A DNA stretch of 64,000 nt from Sphingomonas melonis (GTDB lineage Bacteria; Pseudomonadota; Alphaproteobacteria; Sphingomonadales; Sphingomonadaceae), in the NCBI RefSeq assembly GCF_013409985.1, contig NZ_JACCBY010000003.1, forward strand, positions 248,001-312,000. The letters are read 5' to 3'. Both the position numbers and the translations under genes were made by a program. The notes below the pieces were generated by a model. That model worked only from the letters and a program-made list of their open reading frames with translations, was not told the DNA's origin and did no database searches. Of this stretch, positions 27,383 to 36,366 are shown one piece after another. Within the stretch, counting starts at the first letter, position 1; every line of letters starts with the position of its first letter.

Positions 27383-27523
27383 CCTCCCTCGCTTTAGCGG
27401 TGGAGGGGGACCGCCCGGCTCAGCCGGGTGGTGGAGGGGGCGTTTCCCCAAACGCGAATCTCACCGTATCCTCCCCCTCCGTCACGCTCTCCGGGCGCGC
27501 CACCTCCCCCTGGCGGGGGAGGA
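27383..27523. repeat. Paired-hairpin repeat between murB and ddl (family B)
   Basis: The left end CCTCCCTCGC and right end GGCGGGGGAGGA are inverted, with internal hairpins (for example CCCGGCTCAGCCGGG) and a CGTTTCCCC segment. Its right half, read in reverse, matches 55407-55459; its left half matches both ends of the element at 54036-54163. The right terminus GGGGGAGGA lies 4 nt from the ddl ATG and serves as its Shine-Dalgarno. Confidence 0.7.
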
Positions 27524-27527
27524 TTTG

Positions 27528-28466
27528 ATGCACATCGCAGTCCTCATGGGCGGCTGGTCCGCCGAACGACCGGTGTCGCTGCAATCGGGCAACGGCTGCG
27601 CCGACGCGCTCGAATCGCTCGGCCATCGCGTCACCCGGATCGACATGGGCCGCGACGTCGCCGCCCGGCTCGCCGAGGCGCAGCCCGATCTCGTCTTCAA
27701 CGCGCTGCACGGCTCGCCCGGCGAGGACGGCAGCGTGCAGGGCATGCTCGACCTGATGGGCATCCCCTATACCCATTCGGGCCTCGCCACCTCGGTGATC
27801 GCGATCGACAAGGTGCTGACCAAGCAGGTGCTCGTCCCCGCCGGCGTGCCGATGCCGGGCGGCCGCATCGTCCAGTCCGCCGAGGTCTTCGAGCGCGATC
27901 CGCTGCAGCGGCCCTATGTGCTTAAGCCGATCAACGAAGGTTCTTCGGTCGGCGTCGCGATCGTCACCGAGGACGGCAATTACGGCAATCCGATCGGCCG
28001 CGACGTCGCCGGCCCGTGGCAGGAATTCGAGCAGCTGCTCGCCGAACCCTATGTGCGCGGCCGTGAGCTGACCACCGCTGTGCTCGGCGACCGCGCGCTC
28101 GGCGTCACCGAGCTGAAGCCCAAGAACGGCTGGTACGATTTCGACGCCAAATATACCGACGGCCTGACCGAGCACGTCTGCCCCGCCGACATCCCCGACC
28201 GCATCGCCGATGCCTGCAAGAGCCTCGCGCTTGAGGCGCATCGCCTGCTCGGCTGCAAGGGCGCATCGCGCTCCGACTTCCGCTGGGACGACGAGCGCGA
28301 CGTCGACGGGCTGTTCCTGCTCGAGGTCAACACCCAGCCGGGCATGACCCCGCTCAGCCTCGTCCCCGAACAGGCGCGCCATATCGGCATGAGCTACGCC
28401 GAGCTGGTCCAGGCGATCGTCGACGAAGCGCTCAAGGATCGCGCCGCGAAGGACCATCGGGGATGA
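27528..28466 (+). CDS. ddl: D-alanine-D-alanine ligase
   Basis: 312-residue ATP-grasp enzyme making D-Ala-D-Ala for MurF. Motifs are VLMGGWSAERPVSLQSG at the start, FNALHGSPGEDGSVQGMLD, YVLKPINEGSSVGV (ATP lysine), the loop FDAKYTDGLTEHVCPA, and FLLEVNTQPGMTPLSLVP with the metal-binding E and N. The ATG at 27528 matches the family start, although the frame is open upstream through the repeat. The stop overlaps ftsQ (ATGA). This gene alone in the block gets its ribosome-binding site from a family B repeat. Confidence 0.95.
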   Translation: MHIAVLMGGWSAERPVSLQSGNGCADALESLGHRVTRIDMGRDVAARLAEAQPDLVFNALHGSPGEDGSVQGMLDLMGIPYTHSGLATSVIAIDKVLTKQVLVPAGVPMPGGRIVQSAEVFERDPLQRPYVLKPINEGSSVGVAIVTEDGNYGNPIGRDVAGPWQEFEQLLAEPYVRGRELTTAVLGDRALGVTELKPKNGWYDFDAKYTDGLTEHVCPADIPDRIADACKSLALEAHRLLGCKGASRSDFRWDDERDVDGLFLLEVNTQPGMTPLSLVPEQARHIGMSYAELVQAIVDEALKDRAAKDHRG

Positions 28467-29392
28467 GCCGCACGATCAAGCGCGGGCCGCCGCCCAAGCG
28501 GCCGACCGGGCGGCGCAAGCAGCCGGTGCGCAAGGTCTCGCTGGTCGAGCGCGCGGTGTCCGCGATGCCGGTCAGCGAGGACACGATCCGCAAGGCGGCG
28601 ACCTGGACGATCACCGGCGGCGGCATCGCGCTGGCGCTCGCCGCCGTGACGTGGATCGGCATTCCCGGCATGATCGGCGCCGCCATCGCCGAAGGGGCGG
28701 GGCAGGCGGGCTTTCGCGTCGAGCAGATCGAGGTGACCGGCCTCAAGCGGATGGACCGGATGAGCGTCTATGCGGTCGCGCTCGACCAGCAGAGCCGTGC
28801 GATGCCGCTCGTCGATCTGGAGGCGGTGCGCCAGAAGCTGCTCCGCTACGGCTGGATCGCCGACGCGCATGTTTCGCGGCGGCTGCCCGATACGTTGCTC
28901 GTCGATATCGTCGAGCGCAGCCCGGCGGCGGTGTGGCAGGACAACGGCCAGCTGACGCTGATCGACAAGGACGGCGTGCTGCTCGAACCGGTGCGCCCCG
29001 ACGCGATCCCCGATCTGCCTTTGGTGATCGGCCCCGGCGCCGACCGGCAGGAGGCGGGCTATCAGGCGCTGCTCGCCGCCGCGCCCGCGCTGAAACCGCG
29101 CGTCAAGGCAGCGACCTGGATCGGCAACCGCCGCTGGGACCTCACCTTCGACAGCGGCGAGACGCTGGCGCTGCCCGAGGACGGCGCGCCGGCGGCATTG
29201 CTGAAATTCGCCGAACTCGATGGCGCGCGGCCGCTGCTCGGACGCGGCTGGATTCGATTCGACATGCGCGATCCGAGCAAATTGGTCGCGCGCAAGCCGG
29301 GGGCGAGCATGGCGCATAACGTGCCGGACCCGAGCGAGGTGGCGACACCGTCGACCGATACGACCAACAGGCAAGCGGGGGCTGAGGGCTAA
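28463..29392 (+). CDS. ftsQ: Cell division protein FtsQ
   Basis: 309-residue bitopic membrane protein linking early and late divisome parts. It has a long basic cytoplasmic tail (Lys/Arg/Pro-rich, residues 1-50) and one transmembrane helix (about 53-72, TITGGGIALALAAVTWIG). A POTRA domain begins at FRVEQIEVTGLKRMDRMSVY, and the FtsQ/DivIB domain contains DAHVSRRLPDTLLVDIVE, AVWQDNGQLTLIDKDGVLL and a C-terminal beta region ending in RWDLTFDSGETLALPE. The tail after about 285 is disordered. The stop overlaps ftsA (TAATG). Confidence 0.93.
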   Translation: MSRTIKRGPPPKRPTGRRKQPVRKVSLVERAVSAMPVSEDTIRKAATWTITGGGIALALAAVTWIGIPGMIGAAIAEGAGQAGFRVEQIEVTGLKRMDRMSVYAVALDQQSRAMPLVDLEAVRQKLLRYGWIADAHVSRRLPDTLLVDIVERSPAAVWQDNGQLTLIDKDGVLLEPVRPDAIPDLPLVIGPGADRQEAGYQALLAAAPALKPRVKAATWIGNRRWDLTFDSGETLALPEDGAPAALLKFAELDGARPLLGRGWIRFDMRDPSKLVARKPGASMAHNVPDPSEVATPSTDTTNRQAGAEG

Positions 29393-30654
29393 TGGCGAAG
29401 GTTGCACCGGAAGGATTGATCACGGCGCTCGACATCGGGTCGTCGAAGGTCTCGGCGATGATCGCGCAGAAGGGCGATGGCGGCGAGCTTATCGTGCTCG
29501 GCACCGGCCAGCGCGAGAGCCGCGGCGTCAAGCGCGGCTATATCGCCGACATGGCGGCGACCGAGGCGGCGGTGCGCGAGGCGGTGGAACAGGCCGAGCG
29601 GATCGCCGGCATCAACATCGAGAACGTCTGGGTAGGCTTCTCCGCCGGCGGCCTGGTCAGCGACGTCGCCGAGGTCGAGTTCGAGCTGGGCGGCCATCGC
29701 GTCGAACAGCAGGATATCGACGCGCTGCTCGCGGCGGGGCGCAACTCGATCGATCCGCAGGGGCGGATGGTGCTCCACGCCCAGCCCGCGCTCTACACGC
29801 TCGACGGGCTCACCGGCGTCAAGAAGCCGCTGGGGCTGCACGCCGATCGACTCGGCGTGCACATCCATGTCGTCGCCGCCGACGGGTCGCCGGTCCGCAA
29901 CCTCGATCTGTGCGTCCGCTCGGCGCATCTCGAGGTCAAGTCGATCATCGCCTCGCCGGTCGCGACCGGCCTTGCCTGCCTGTCCGACGAGGAGCGCGAG
30001 CTTGGCGTCGCGCTGGTCGAGCTGGGGGCGGGGATCACCAATGTCTCGCTGTTCGCCGGTGGCATGCTGGTCGGCCTGTGCTCGATCCCGATGGGCGGGC
30101 AGGACATCACCGACGATATCGCCAGCGCGTTCGGCACCCGCCGCGCGCAGGCGGAGCGGATGAAATGCTTCCACGGCTCGGCCAATGCCTCGCCGCGCGA
30201 CAATCACGAGATGATCCCGGTGATGCCGATCGCCGCCGAGGACGACGTCCATGGCGGCATGCAGATCACCAAGGCGCAGTTGATCGGCATCGTCCGCCAG
30301 CGGCTGGAGCATCAGATGGACGAGATTCGCAAGTCGCTCGCCCAGCTCAAGTTCGAGGGGCCGGTCGGGCGGCAGGTGGTGCTGACCGGTGGCGGCGCGG
30401 AGCTGAAGGGCATCGCCGATTACGCGCAGCAGGCGCTCGGCCGCTCGGTGCGGATCGGTCGCCCGCGCGGGCTGACCGCGCTGCCCGAGGCGCATGGCGG
30501 CCCGGCGTTCGCGACGCTGGCGGGGCTCGCCTTCTACGCGGCGGCCGACCCGGTCGATCTGCGCGGGGTGGCGCCGCAGCAAACCACCGTTCATCGCCAG
30601 CGTGGCATGGGCATGGTGCGCAAGCTGATCCAGGCGGCGCGGGCGAATTATTGA
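29392..30654 (+). CDS. ftsA: Cell division protein FtsA
   Basis: 420-residue actin-like protein that tethers FtsZ to the membrane. ATPase motifs are ITALDIGSSKVSAMIAQ (phosphate 1), LVELGAGITNVSLFAGG (phosphate 2) and VVLTGGGAELKGIADYAQQ (adenosine). The 1C domain lies between about 85 and 165. The C-terminus (MVRKLIQAARANY) is a short amphipathic helix suitable for membrane binding. It is coupled to ftsQ. The gap of 111 nt to ftsZ is the longest repeat-free gap in the block. Confidence 0.95.
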   Translation: MAKVAPEGLITALDIGSSKVSAMIAQKGDGGELIVLGTGQRESRGVKRGYIADMAATEAAVREAVEQAERIAGINIENVWVGFSAGGLVSDVAEVEFELGGHRVEQQDIDALLAAGRNSIDPQGRMVLHAQPALYTLDGLTGVKKPLGLHADRLGVHIHVVAADGSPVRNLDLCVRSAHLEVKSIIASPVATGLACLSDEERELGVALVELGAGITNVSLFAGGMLVGLCSIPMGGQDITDDIASAFGTRRAQAERMKCFHGSANASPRDNHEMIPVMPIAAEDDVHGGMQITKAQLIGIVRQRLEHQMDEIRKSLAQLKFEGPVGRQVVLTGGGAELKGIADYAQQALGRSVRIGRPRGLTALPEAHGGPAFATLAGLAFYAAADPVDLRGVAPQQTTVHRQRGMGMVRKLIQAARANY

Positions 30655-30695
30655 GCGCCGATGACGACGATTGCGCGTTTTCTGTGGCACCGCAT

Positions 30696-30700
30696 GAGTC
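30696..30700. promoter_or_regulatory. GANTC (CcrM-type) site upstream of ftsZ
   Basis: GAGTC lies 66 nt before the ftsZ ATG in the ftsA-ftsZ gap. GANTC is the target of the cell-cycle methyltransferase CcrM, and GANTC sites control ftsZ in Caulobacter. One 5-bp match is weak evidence; there is no clear -35/-10 pair beside it. Confidence 0.3.
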
Positions 30701-30765
30701 GTTGAGGCAAAAGAGTAAATCAGTGTCCCGGCGCGTTTACCGGATGGGGCGGAGAAAGTTAGGTC

Positions 30766-32280
30766 ATGAGCATCGAATTCATCACTCCCGAGGTCGACGA
30801 GCTGACCCCCCGCATCGCCGTGATCGGCGTCGGTGGCGCCGGCGGTAACGCCATCGCCAATATGATGCGCGCGGACGTGCAGGGCGTCGATTTCCTCGTC
30901 GCCAACACCGACGCGCAGGCGCTCAAGTCGTCGATCGCACCGCATCGCATCCAGCTCGGCGCGAAGATCACCCAGGGCCTCGGCGCCGGTTCGCGTCCCG
31001 AGATCGGCCGCGCCGCGGCGGAAGAGACGATCGACGATCTCGCCAAGCGGCTCGAAGGCGCGCACATGTGCTTCATCGCCGCCGGCATGGGCGGCGGCAC
31101 CGGCACGGGTGCCGCGCCGGTGATCGCCAAGGCGGCGCGCGACATGGGCATCCTCACCGTCGGCGTGGTGACCAAGCCGTTCAGCTTCGAGGGCAACCGT
31201 CGCGCCAAGAGCGCCGACGGGGGCATCGAGGAGCTGCAGAAGTATGTCGATACGCTGATCGTCATCCCCAACCAGAACCTGTTCCTGATCGCCAACGCCA
31301 ATACGACGTTCAAGGAAGCGTTCGAGATGGCGGACGAGGTCCTCCAGCAGGGCGTGCGCGGCATCACCGACCTGATGGTCATGCCCGGCCTCATCAACCT
31401 CGACTTCGCCGACGTCCGCTCGGTGATGCAGGAGATGGGCAAGGCGATGATGGGCACCGGCGAGGCGTCGGGCGACAATCGCGCGCTCGAGGCGGCGCAG
31501 AAGGCGATCGCCAACCCGCTGCTCGACGGCGTCAGCATGCAGGGCGCCAAAGGCGTCATCATCTCGATCACCGGCGGCGACGACATGCGCCTGCTCGAAG
31601 TCGACGAGGCGGCGAATCACATCCGCGATCTCGTCGATCCCGATGCCAACATCATCTGGGGCTCGGCGTTCAATCCTGAACTGGAAGGCCGCATCCGCGT
31701 GTCGGTGGTCGCCACCGGCATCGATTCGGACGTCAAGCCGGGTGCCGCCGCGCCTGCGCCGGAGGCCGCCAAGTCGTTCAGCTTCGGCATGGGCCGCAAG
31801 ACCGACGACAGCACCTCGTTCCGCCCGACCAACGCCTCGACGCCCGAGGCGGCTGCCGCTCCGGCGCCCGCCGCGCCTGCGCCCGTCGCCCCCTCGGCGC
31901 CTGCCGCCCCGGCGCCGCTCGACCTGCAATCGCTCGATGCGGTGAAGCCGGACACGCGCGCCGCCAGCGACGATGAGCTGGTGCTCGGCGCCGAGACGAT
32001 CGTGCCGCCGGCGCAGCCCAAGGCCTATGGCGACGAGCCCTATGTCGCCCCCGCGCGTGCCCCGGCACCCGAAGCGGCGGCCGGCCGCCGTCCGTGGATC
32101 GCGCCCGGCAGCGAAGCCGCGGCACCCGATGCGGCACCGGCCCCGCGCGTCAAGCTCGGCGGCACGCTGTTCGAGCGCATGTCCAACGCCGCCCGCGGCC
32201 CGGCACGCGAAGAGGCGCCGGAGGACGGCAAGGACCCGATCGACATCCCGCGCTTCCTGCATCGCCAGAACAACCAGTAA
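30766..32280 (+). CDS. ftsZ: Cell division GTPase FtsZ
   Basis: 504-residue tubulin homologue forming the Z ring. The GTP-binding domain has [18 protein letters not shown] and the tubulin signature [19 protein letters not shown] (about residue 107). The T7 loop region [20 protein letters not shown] supplies the catalytic aspartates. A long Ala/Pro-rich linker (about 325-480) follows, longer than in E. coli but usual for alphaproteobacteria. The conserved C-terminal peptide is [12 protein letters not shown], close to the alphaproteobacterial form that binds FtsA. GGAGAAAG precedes the ATG by 8 nt. Confidence 0.96.
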   Translation: MSIEFITPEVDELTPRIAVIGVGGAGGNAIANMMRADVQGVDFLVANTDAQALKSSIAPHRIQLGAKITQGLGAGSRPEIGRAAAEETIDDLAKRLEGAHMCFIAAGMGGGTGTGAAPVIAKAARDMGILTVGVVTKPFSFEGNRRAKSADGGIEELQKYVDTLIVIPNQNLFLIANANTTFKEAFEMADEVLQQGVRGITDLMVMPGLINLDFADVRSVMQEMGKAMMGTGEASGDNRALEAAQKAIANPLLDGVSMQGAKGVIISITGGDDMRLLEVDEAANHIRDLVDPDANIIWGSAFNPELEGRIRVSVVATGIDSDVKPGAAAPAPEAAKSFSFGMGRKTDDSTSFRPTNASTPEAAAAPAPAAPAPVAPSAPAAPAPLDLQSLDAVKPDTRAASDDELVLGAETIVPPAQPKAYGDEPYVAPARAPAPEAAAGRRPWIAPGSEAAAPDAAPAPRVKLGGTLFERMSNAARGPAREEAPEDGKDPIDIPRFLHRQNNQ

Positions 32281-32286
32281 CGCCGC

Positions 32287-32309
32287 GGTCCCCGCTTGCG
32301 CGGGGAGCC
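32287..32309. terminator. Hairpin just after ftsZ
   Basis: CCCCGC and GCGGGG (about 32290-32305) form a short GC hairpin 10 nt past the ftsZ stop. No T-run follows. It may end the dcw transcript or be part of the adjacent repeat. Confidence 0.4.
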
Positions 32310-32313
32310 TTCG

Positions 32314-32422
32314 GTTCGTCATCCCGGCGCAGGCCGGGCCCCATGGATAGGTGTCGCTGATGTGGCGCGCCGACGCTGCGGTATCGTGACCATGGGTCCC
32401 GGCGTTCGCCGGGATGACGAAC
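32314..32422. repeat. Paired-hairpin repeat after ftsZ (family C)
   Basis: Inverted arms at about 32314-32346 (GTTCGTCATCCCGGCG start, CCATGG end) and 32390-32422 flank a 43-nt unrelated centre. Each arm also folds as CCCGGC..GCCGGG. It differs in sequence from the other repeats in the window. The rest of the gap to 32577 shows no gene. Confidence 0.65.
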
Positions 32423-32577
32423 AGGGGGCGCCGGCCCCACCCGATCCCGGCGCGCCCGCCGAACAAGACCAGAGCCCCCGTCACCGATGTTCGTCGCCGC
32501 CCAGCCACCGTTCGCCGCGCGACCCGTGATCGGACATTGCCGGTTCAGGGACGCTCGGCTCTAGTCGCCGCGACCTC

Positions 32578-34623
32578 ATGCGATCTCCGTTATCCTCCTT
32601 TCTGGCGCCTGCCGCGCTCCTGTTGGCGACTGCGCCATCCGCCCTGTTCGCGCAGGAGGTGGTGCAGGCGCTGCCCGGCACCACCGACGCCGACCGGCTC
32701 GCCGAGCAGATGCGCGCGCTCGCGTCCAACCCGCGCGACCTCAACGCGCTGATCGCCGCCGCCGACCTGTCGCTGTCGCTCGGCGATCTCAGCGGCGCCG
32801 CCTCGCTTTATGCGCGCGCCGAGAAGGTGTCGGCCACCGATCCCCGCATCAAGGCGGGTGAGGGCGCGATCCTCGTCCGCTCCGAACGGCCCGGCGAGGC
32901 GCTGCGCTATTTCGCGCAGGCCGAGGCCGGCGGCGCCGACGTGCGCCGTTTCGCCGGCGACCGCGGCCTCGCTTATGATCTGATCGGCCAGCAGGAGCGC
33001 GCCCAGCGCGACTATCGCCTCGCGCTCAAGACCGATCCGGATGACGAAATCGTCCGCCGCTACGCGCTGTCGCTCGCTATCTCGGGCAAGCGCGAACAGG
33101 CGCTGGAGACGCTCGACCCGTTGCTGCGCAAGACCGATCGCAGCGCGTGGCGCATCCGCGCCTTCATCCTGGCAATGGGTGGCGACCAGGCGGGTGCCGA
33201 GAAGATCGCGACCACCATGCTGCCGCCCGGCATGGCGCAGGGGCTGACGCCCTTCTTCCGGCGACTCCCCGCGCTCCCCGCCGCCGACCGCGCCTTCGCG
33301 GTCCATTTCGGCGAGGTGCATACCACGCCCGAGCGGCTCGCGGACGCGCGGCTCGCGCCGATCCTGCCGCAGCTCGCGCCCGAGCCCGCCCCGGTGGCGC
33401 TCGCCGCGGTGCAGCCCGCCGCCCAGCCCGGCAAGAAGGATCGCCGCCGCCGCGGCAACCGCGACGGCGTGGCGCTCGCGTCGACCACGCAAGCCGTGCA
33501 GTCGCGTGCCGCGCCCCGTGCGGTCACACCTGCGCCGGCGCCCGCGCCCACCTACCAGCAGGCGACCGCCGCGCTCGCCCGCGTCCAGCCGCTGCCGCAA
33601 CAACCGCAGCGCGCGCCGGTGACGCTGGCCGGCACCAGCACCGCAACGACCGTGCCGACGCCGACACCGACACCCGCGCCGATGTCGTCGCCGGCACCGA
33701 CGCCCGCGCTGTCGCAGACCCGTCCCGCGACACCTGCGGTCACGCCGTCGACGCCGGTCCAACTCGCCGCAGTCCAGCCACGTCCGCCGCTGCCGACCAG
33801 CGCCAGCGCGCCGGCCCCATCGGTCACGCCAGCACCGACGCCGACACCTACCCCGACACCGGCCCAAACCTACGCCGCTGCTCCCGCGCAGCCCGCCTAT
33901 ACGCCGCCGACCGCCGCGGTCCCGGCGGAACCCGCCACCGCGACGACCACCCCGCCGGCGAGCTACAGCGCGCCACCGTCGCGCGCCGAGGCGGACAGCG
34001 TGCTCGCCCGGATCGTCGCCGGCCTGTCGATCCCGGCGTCGGAGCTCGGCGTCGTCACGCCGGTCAAGCCCGCTCCGGCGACGGTGCCGCCCGCCGACAC
34101 CGCCGCGCGCGTCGTCGCCGAGGCCAAGGCGAAGGAGGCGCGCGACGCCGCCGCCGAGAAGGCGCTGGCGATCCAGACCGCGGCCGAGAAGCGCGCCGCC
34201 GACCGCAAGGCAGTCGCCGACAAGAAGGCGCTGGCCGCCAAGAAGCTCGCCGATGCGAAGAAGCTCGCCGATGCCAAGGCCGCCGCCGAAGAGAAGAAGG
34301 CCGCCGTTGAGGAGAAGCGGCTCGCCCGCGCCAATCCCGAACGGATCTGGGTGCAGGTCGCCGGCGGCGCCAACGAGAATGATCTGCCCAAGGCCTATGC
34401 CGCGGTGAAGGCCAAGGCGCCGTCGGTGTTCGGCAGCCGCGCCGCCTGGTCGACGCCGCTGCGCGCGACCAACCGCGTGCTGGTCGGCCCGTTCAAGACC
34501 GATGCCGAGGCGCGCAGCTTCGTCAACCAGCTCAAGAAGGAGGGCGTCTCGACTTTCACCTTCACCAGCGAGGCCGGCCAGGCCGTGACCAAGCTCGGGT
34601 CCGGCAAATCGTCGGCCAAGTGA
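32578..34623 (+). CDS. Exported TPR and SPOR domain protein
   Basis: 681-residue protein with a Sec signal (about 1-25, ending ALFAQ). A TPR-like helical region covers about 30-190 ([20 protein letters not shown], then [19 protein letters not shown]). A very long Ala/Pro/Thr linker (about 265-480) contains PTPTPTP runs, and an Ala/Lys/Glu-rich coiled stretch covers about 500-585 ([20 protein letters not shown]). The C-terminal SPOR domain (about 593-670) contains [20 protein letters not shown] and [23 protein letters not shown] domains bind denuded septal glycan, so a division role beside ftsZ fits. The stop overlaps the dgt GTG. Confidence 0.85.
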   Translation: MRSPLSSFLAPAALLLATAPSALFAQEVVQALPGTTDADRLAEQMRALASNPRDLNALIAAADLSLSLGDLSGAASLYARAEKVSATDPRIKAGEGAILVRSERPGEALRYFAQAEAGGADVRRFAGDRGLAYDLIGQQERAQRDYRLALKTDPDDEIVRRYALSLAISGKREQALETLDPLLRKTDRSAWRIRAFILAMGGDQAGAEKIATTMLPPGMAQGLTPFFRRLPALPAADRAFAVHFGEVHTTPERLADARLAPILPQLAPEPAPVALAAVQPAAQPGKKDRRRRGNRDGVALASTTQAVQSRAAPRAVTPAPAPAPTYQQATAALARVQPLPQQPQRAPVTLAGTSTATTVPTPTPTPAPMSSPAPTPALSQTRPATPAVTPSTPVQLAAVQPRPPLPTSASAPAPSVTPAPTPTPTPTPAQTYAAAPAQPAYTPPTAAVPAEPATATTTPPASYSAPPSRAEADSVLARIVAGLSIPASELGVVTPVKPAPATVPPADTAARVVAEAKAKEARDAAAEKALAIQTAAEKRAADRKAVADKKALAAKKLADAKKLADAKAAAEEKKAAVEEKRLARANPERIWVQVAGGANENDLPKAYAAVKAKAPSVFGSRAAWSTPLRATNRVLVGPFKTDAEARSFVNQLKKEGVSTFTFTSEAGQAVTKLGSGKSSAK

Positions 34624-35786
34624 GTCCGCGCGCACCCTGGGCGTCCGATCCGGCGCGCAGCAGGGGCCGCCTGCATGAGGAACAGACCGGGACCGCACGC
34701 GGCCCCCGCGACGACTTCCAGCGCGATCGCGACCGCATCATCCACTCGATCAGCTTCCGTCGCCTGCGTCACAAGACTCAGGTGTTCATGGCGCCCGACG
34801 GCGATCATTTCCGTGTCCGCCTGACCCACAGCCTTGAGGTGGCGCAGATCGGCCGCACGATCGCGCGGGTGCTCGGCCTCAACGAGGATCTGACCGAGGC
34901 GCTGTGCCTCGCGCATGACATCGGCCATCCGCCGTTCGGCCATGCCGGCGAGGATGCGCTGAAGGTCGCGCTCGCCGATGCCGGGGGGTTCGATCACAAC
35001 GGCCATACGCTGCGCGCGCTGACGCTGATCGAGCGGCCCTATCCGCGCTGGGACGGGCTCAACCTGACGTGGGAAACGCTGGAGGGGCTCGCCAAGCACA
35101 ACGGTCCCGTCCGTCATCCCGGCTGGGCGCTGCGCGAGGCCGACGCGCACTTCCCGCTCGACCTCACCAGCCATGCCAGCCTGGAGGCACAGGTTGCCGC
35201 GATCGCTGACGATATCGCCTATGACAATCACGATATCGACGACGGCCTGCGCGCCGGGCTGCTGACGCTCGACCAGTTGCTCGCGGTGCCGATCGTCGCG
35301 CGCGGCTGGACGGCGGCCTGCGCGCGCTTTCCCGATGTCGCGCCCAAACGGCTGGCGAGCGAACTTGTCCGCAGTCAGATCGGCACGATGGTCAACGACC
35401 TGATCGAAGAGACGCGCCGTCGCATCGCCGCCTCGGGCGTCGCCAGCGCCGACGACGTGCGCGCGGCGGGGGAGGCGCTATGCGGCTTCTCGCCGCAGAT
35501 GCGCGAGGAGGAACGCGACCTCAAGCGCTTCATGTACGCCAACCTCTATCACCATCCGCGGCAGCTGGCGGCGGCCGACACCGCGCATGGCATCGTCGCC
35601 GGCCTGTTCGAGGCCTATCGCGCCGATCCGTCGGCGATGAGCGCGGAATGGGCGCAGGACGTGCCCGCCGACGAACCCGGCCGCAGCCGCCATATCGCCG
35701 ACTTCATCGCCGGCATGACGGACCGCTACGCCATCGCCCGCTATCGCGAGCTGGTCGGCGACATCGAGCTGCCCGAAGGCTTCTGA
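34620..35786 (+). CDS. dgt: Deoxyguanosinetriphosphate triphosphohydrolase-like protein
   Basis: 388-residue HD-domain phosphohydrolase expected to cleave dNTPs to the nucleoside and triphosphate. It shows [35 protein letters not shown] and [21 protein letters not shown], which supply the H...HD metal ligands, and [20 protein letters not shown] with the last aspartate. The start is GTG overlapping the upstream stop (GTGA), giving [17 protein letters not shown], which matches the family's alphaproteobacterial type I form. The gene pair with a SPOR protein looks like an operon, though no functional link is obvious. Confidence 0.9.
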   Translation: MSPRAPWASDPARSRGRLHEEQTGTARGPRDDFQRDRDRIIHSISFRRLRHKTQVFMAPDGDHFRVRLTHSLEVAQIGRTIARVLGLNEDLTEALCLAHDIGHPPFGHAGEDALKVALADAGGFDHNGHTLRALTLIERPYPRWDGLNLTWETLEGLAKHNGPVRHPGWALREADAHFPLDLTSHASLEAQVAAIADDIAYDNHDIDDGLRAGLLTLDQLLAVPIVARGWTAACARFPDVAPKRLASELVRSQIGTMVNDLIEETRRRIAASGVASADDVRAAGEALCGFSPQMREEERDLKRFMYANLYHHPRQLAAADTAHGIVAGLFEAYRADPSAMSAEWAQDVPADEPGRSRHIADFIAGMTDRYAIARYRELVGDIELPEGF

Positions 35787-35862
35787 GCAAGGCGGGCGCC
35801 CGTGCGCGGGCGCCGGGGGATGACCGCCCGGCTCCCCGACGCTCGGGGCGCCCGCCCGGGGA

Positions 35863-36159
35863 TTAGCGCGACGCCAGCCGCGTCGCGCCGACCGCGCCCT
35901 TGGCATCAGCGGTGCGGAACGCCACGGCCGTGCCGTTGGCGGCGCCGGTCACCCGCCCGCCGCTCACCACGAAGCGGAAGGATTCGCCGCCGGGATAGTG
36001 GCGGCCGCGGATCACGTGCCGGTTCGGCGCAATGTCGGTGGCGGTATAGACATAGGTGTCGCCGCCCTGCTGGAAGGTACGTTCGCCGTCGCGGGCCAGC
36101 GCGCCGGTCGAGGTCAGGGTGGCCGCAGCCGCGGCCAGGATAACAACGGTCTTGCGCAT
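35863..36159 (-). CDS. Small secreted protein, unknown
   Basis: 98-residue protein with a clear Sec signal (MRKTVVILAAAAATLTSTGALA, cleavage after ALA). The mature part of about 76 residues has alternating beta-like segments (GGDTYVYTATDIAPNRHVIR, then FRFVVSGGRVTGAANGTAVA) and no cysteine. No family is recognised. Start at 36159, preceded by GAGAGGCGATC; a frame start 5 codons upstream is less likely. It is transcribed alone and convergent with dgt. A well-spaced promoter lies upstream. Confidence 0.75.
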   Translation of the reverse strand: MRKTVVILAAAAATLTSTGALARDGERTFQQGGDTYVYTATDIAPNRHVIRGRHYPGGESFRFVVSGGRVTGAANGTAVAFRTADAKGAVGATRLASR

Positions 36160-36224
36160 GATCGCCTCTCGCAAAGGATGCTCCGAGCCCGTTCAGGTCC
36201 TCCCCGGTCACGTTCTTGGCGGCG

Positions 36225-36253
36225 CCTATATTGCAGTGCAGCATGGAGCTCAA
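36225..36253 (-). promoter_or_regulatory. Sigma70-type promoter of the small secreted protein gene
   Basis: On the minus strand TTGAGC (36253-36248) and TATAGG (36230-36225) are separated by 17 nt, close to the housekeeping consensus. The predicted start is about 58 nt before the gene's ATG at 36159. Confidence 0.55.
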
Positions 36254-36366
36254 ATGCAAAGCCGGACCGGGCCGATTGCGGCGCGTGCAACCGGCTCGGG
36301 CAGCGGCTGGTACAGTTTTGCGACAGGTCGGCGCTAGTATCGCAGGGCAGGGGCGAGGAGCGTGCA

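Noticed and set aside
29389-32508. 1039-codon open frame on the minus strand opposite ftsA and ftsZ
   Set aside because: It is antisense to two strongly conserved genes in the mirror frame that GC-rich codon use leaves open; the translation is Arg/Asp/His-rich with no domain.
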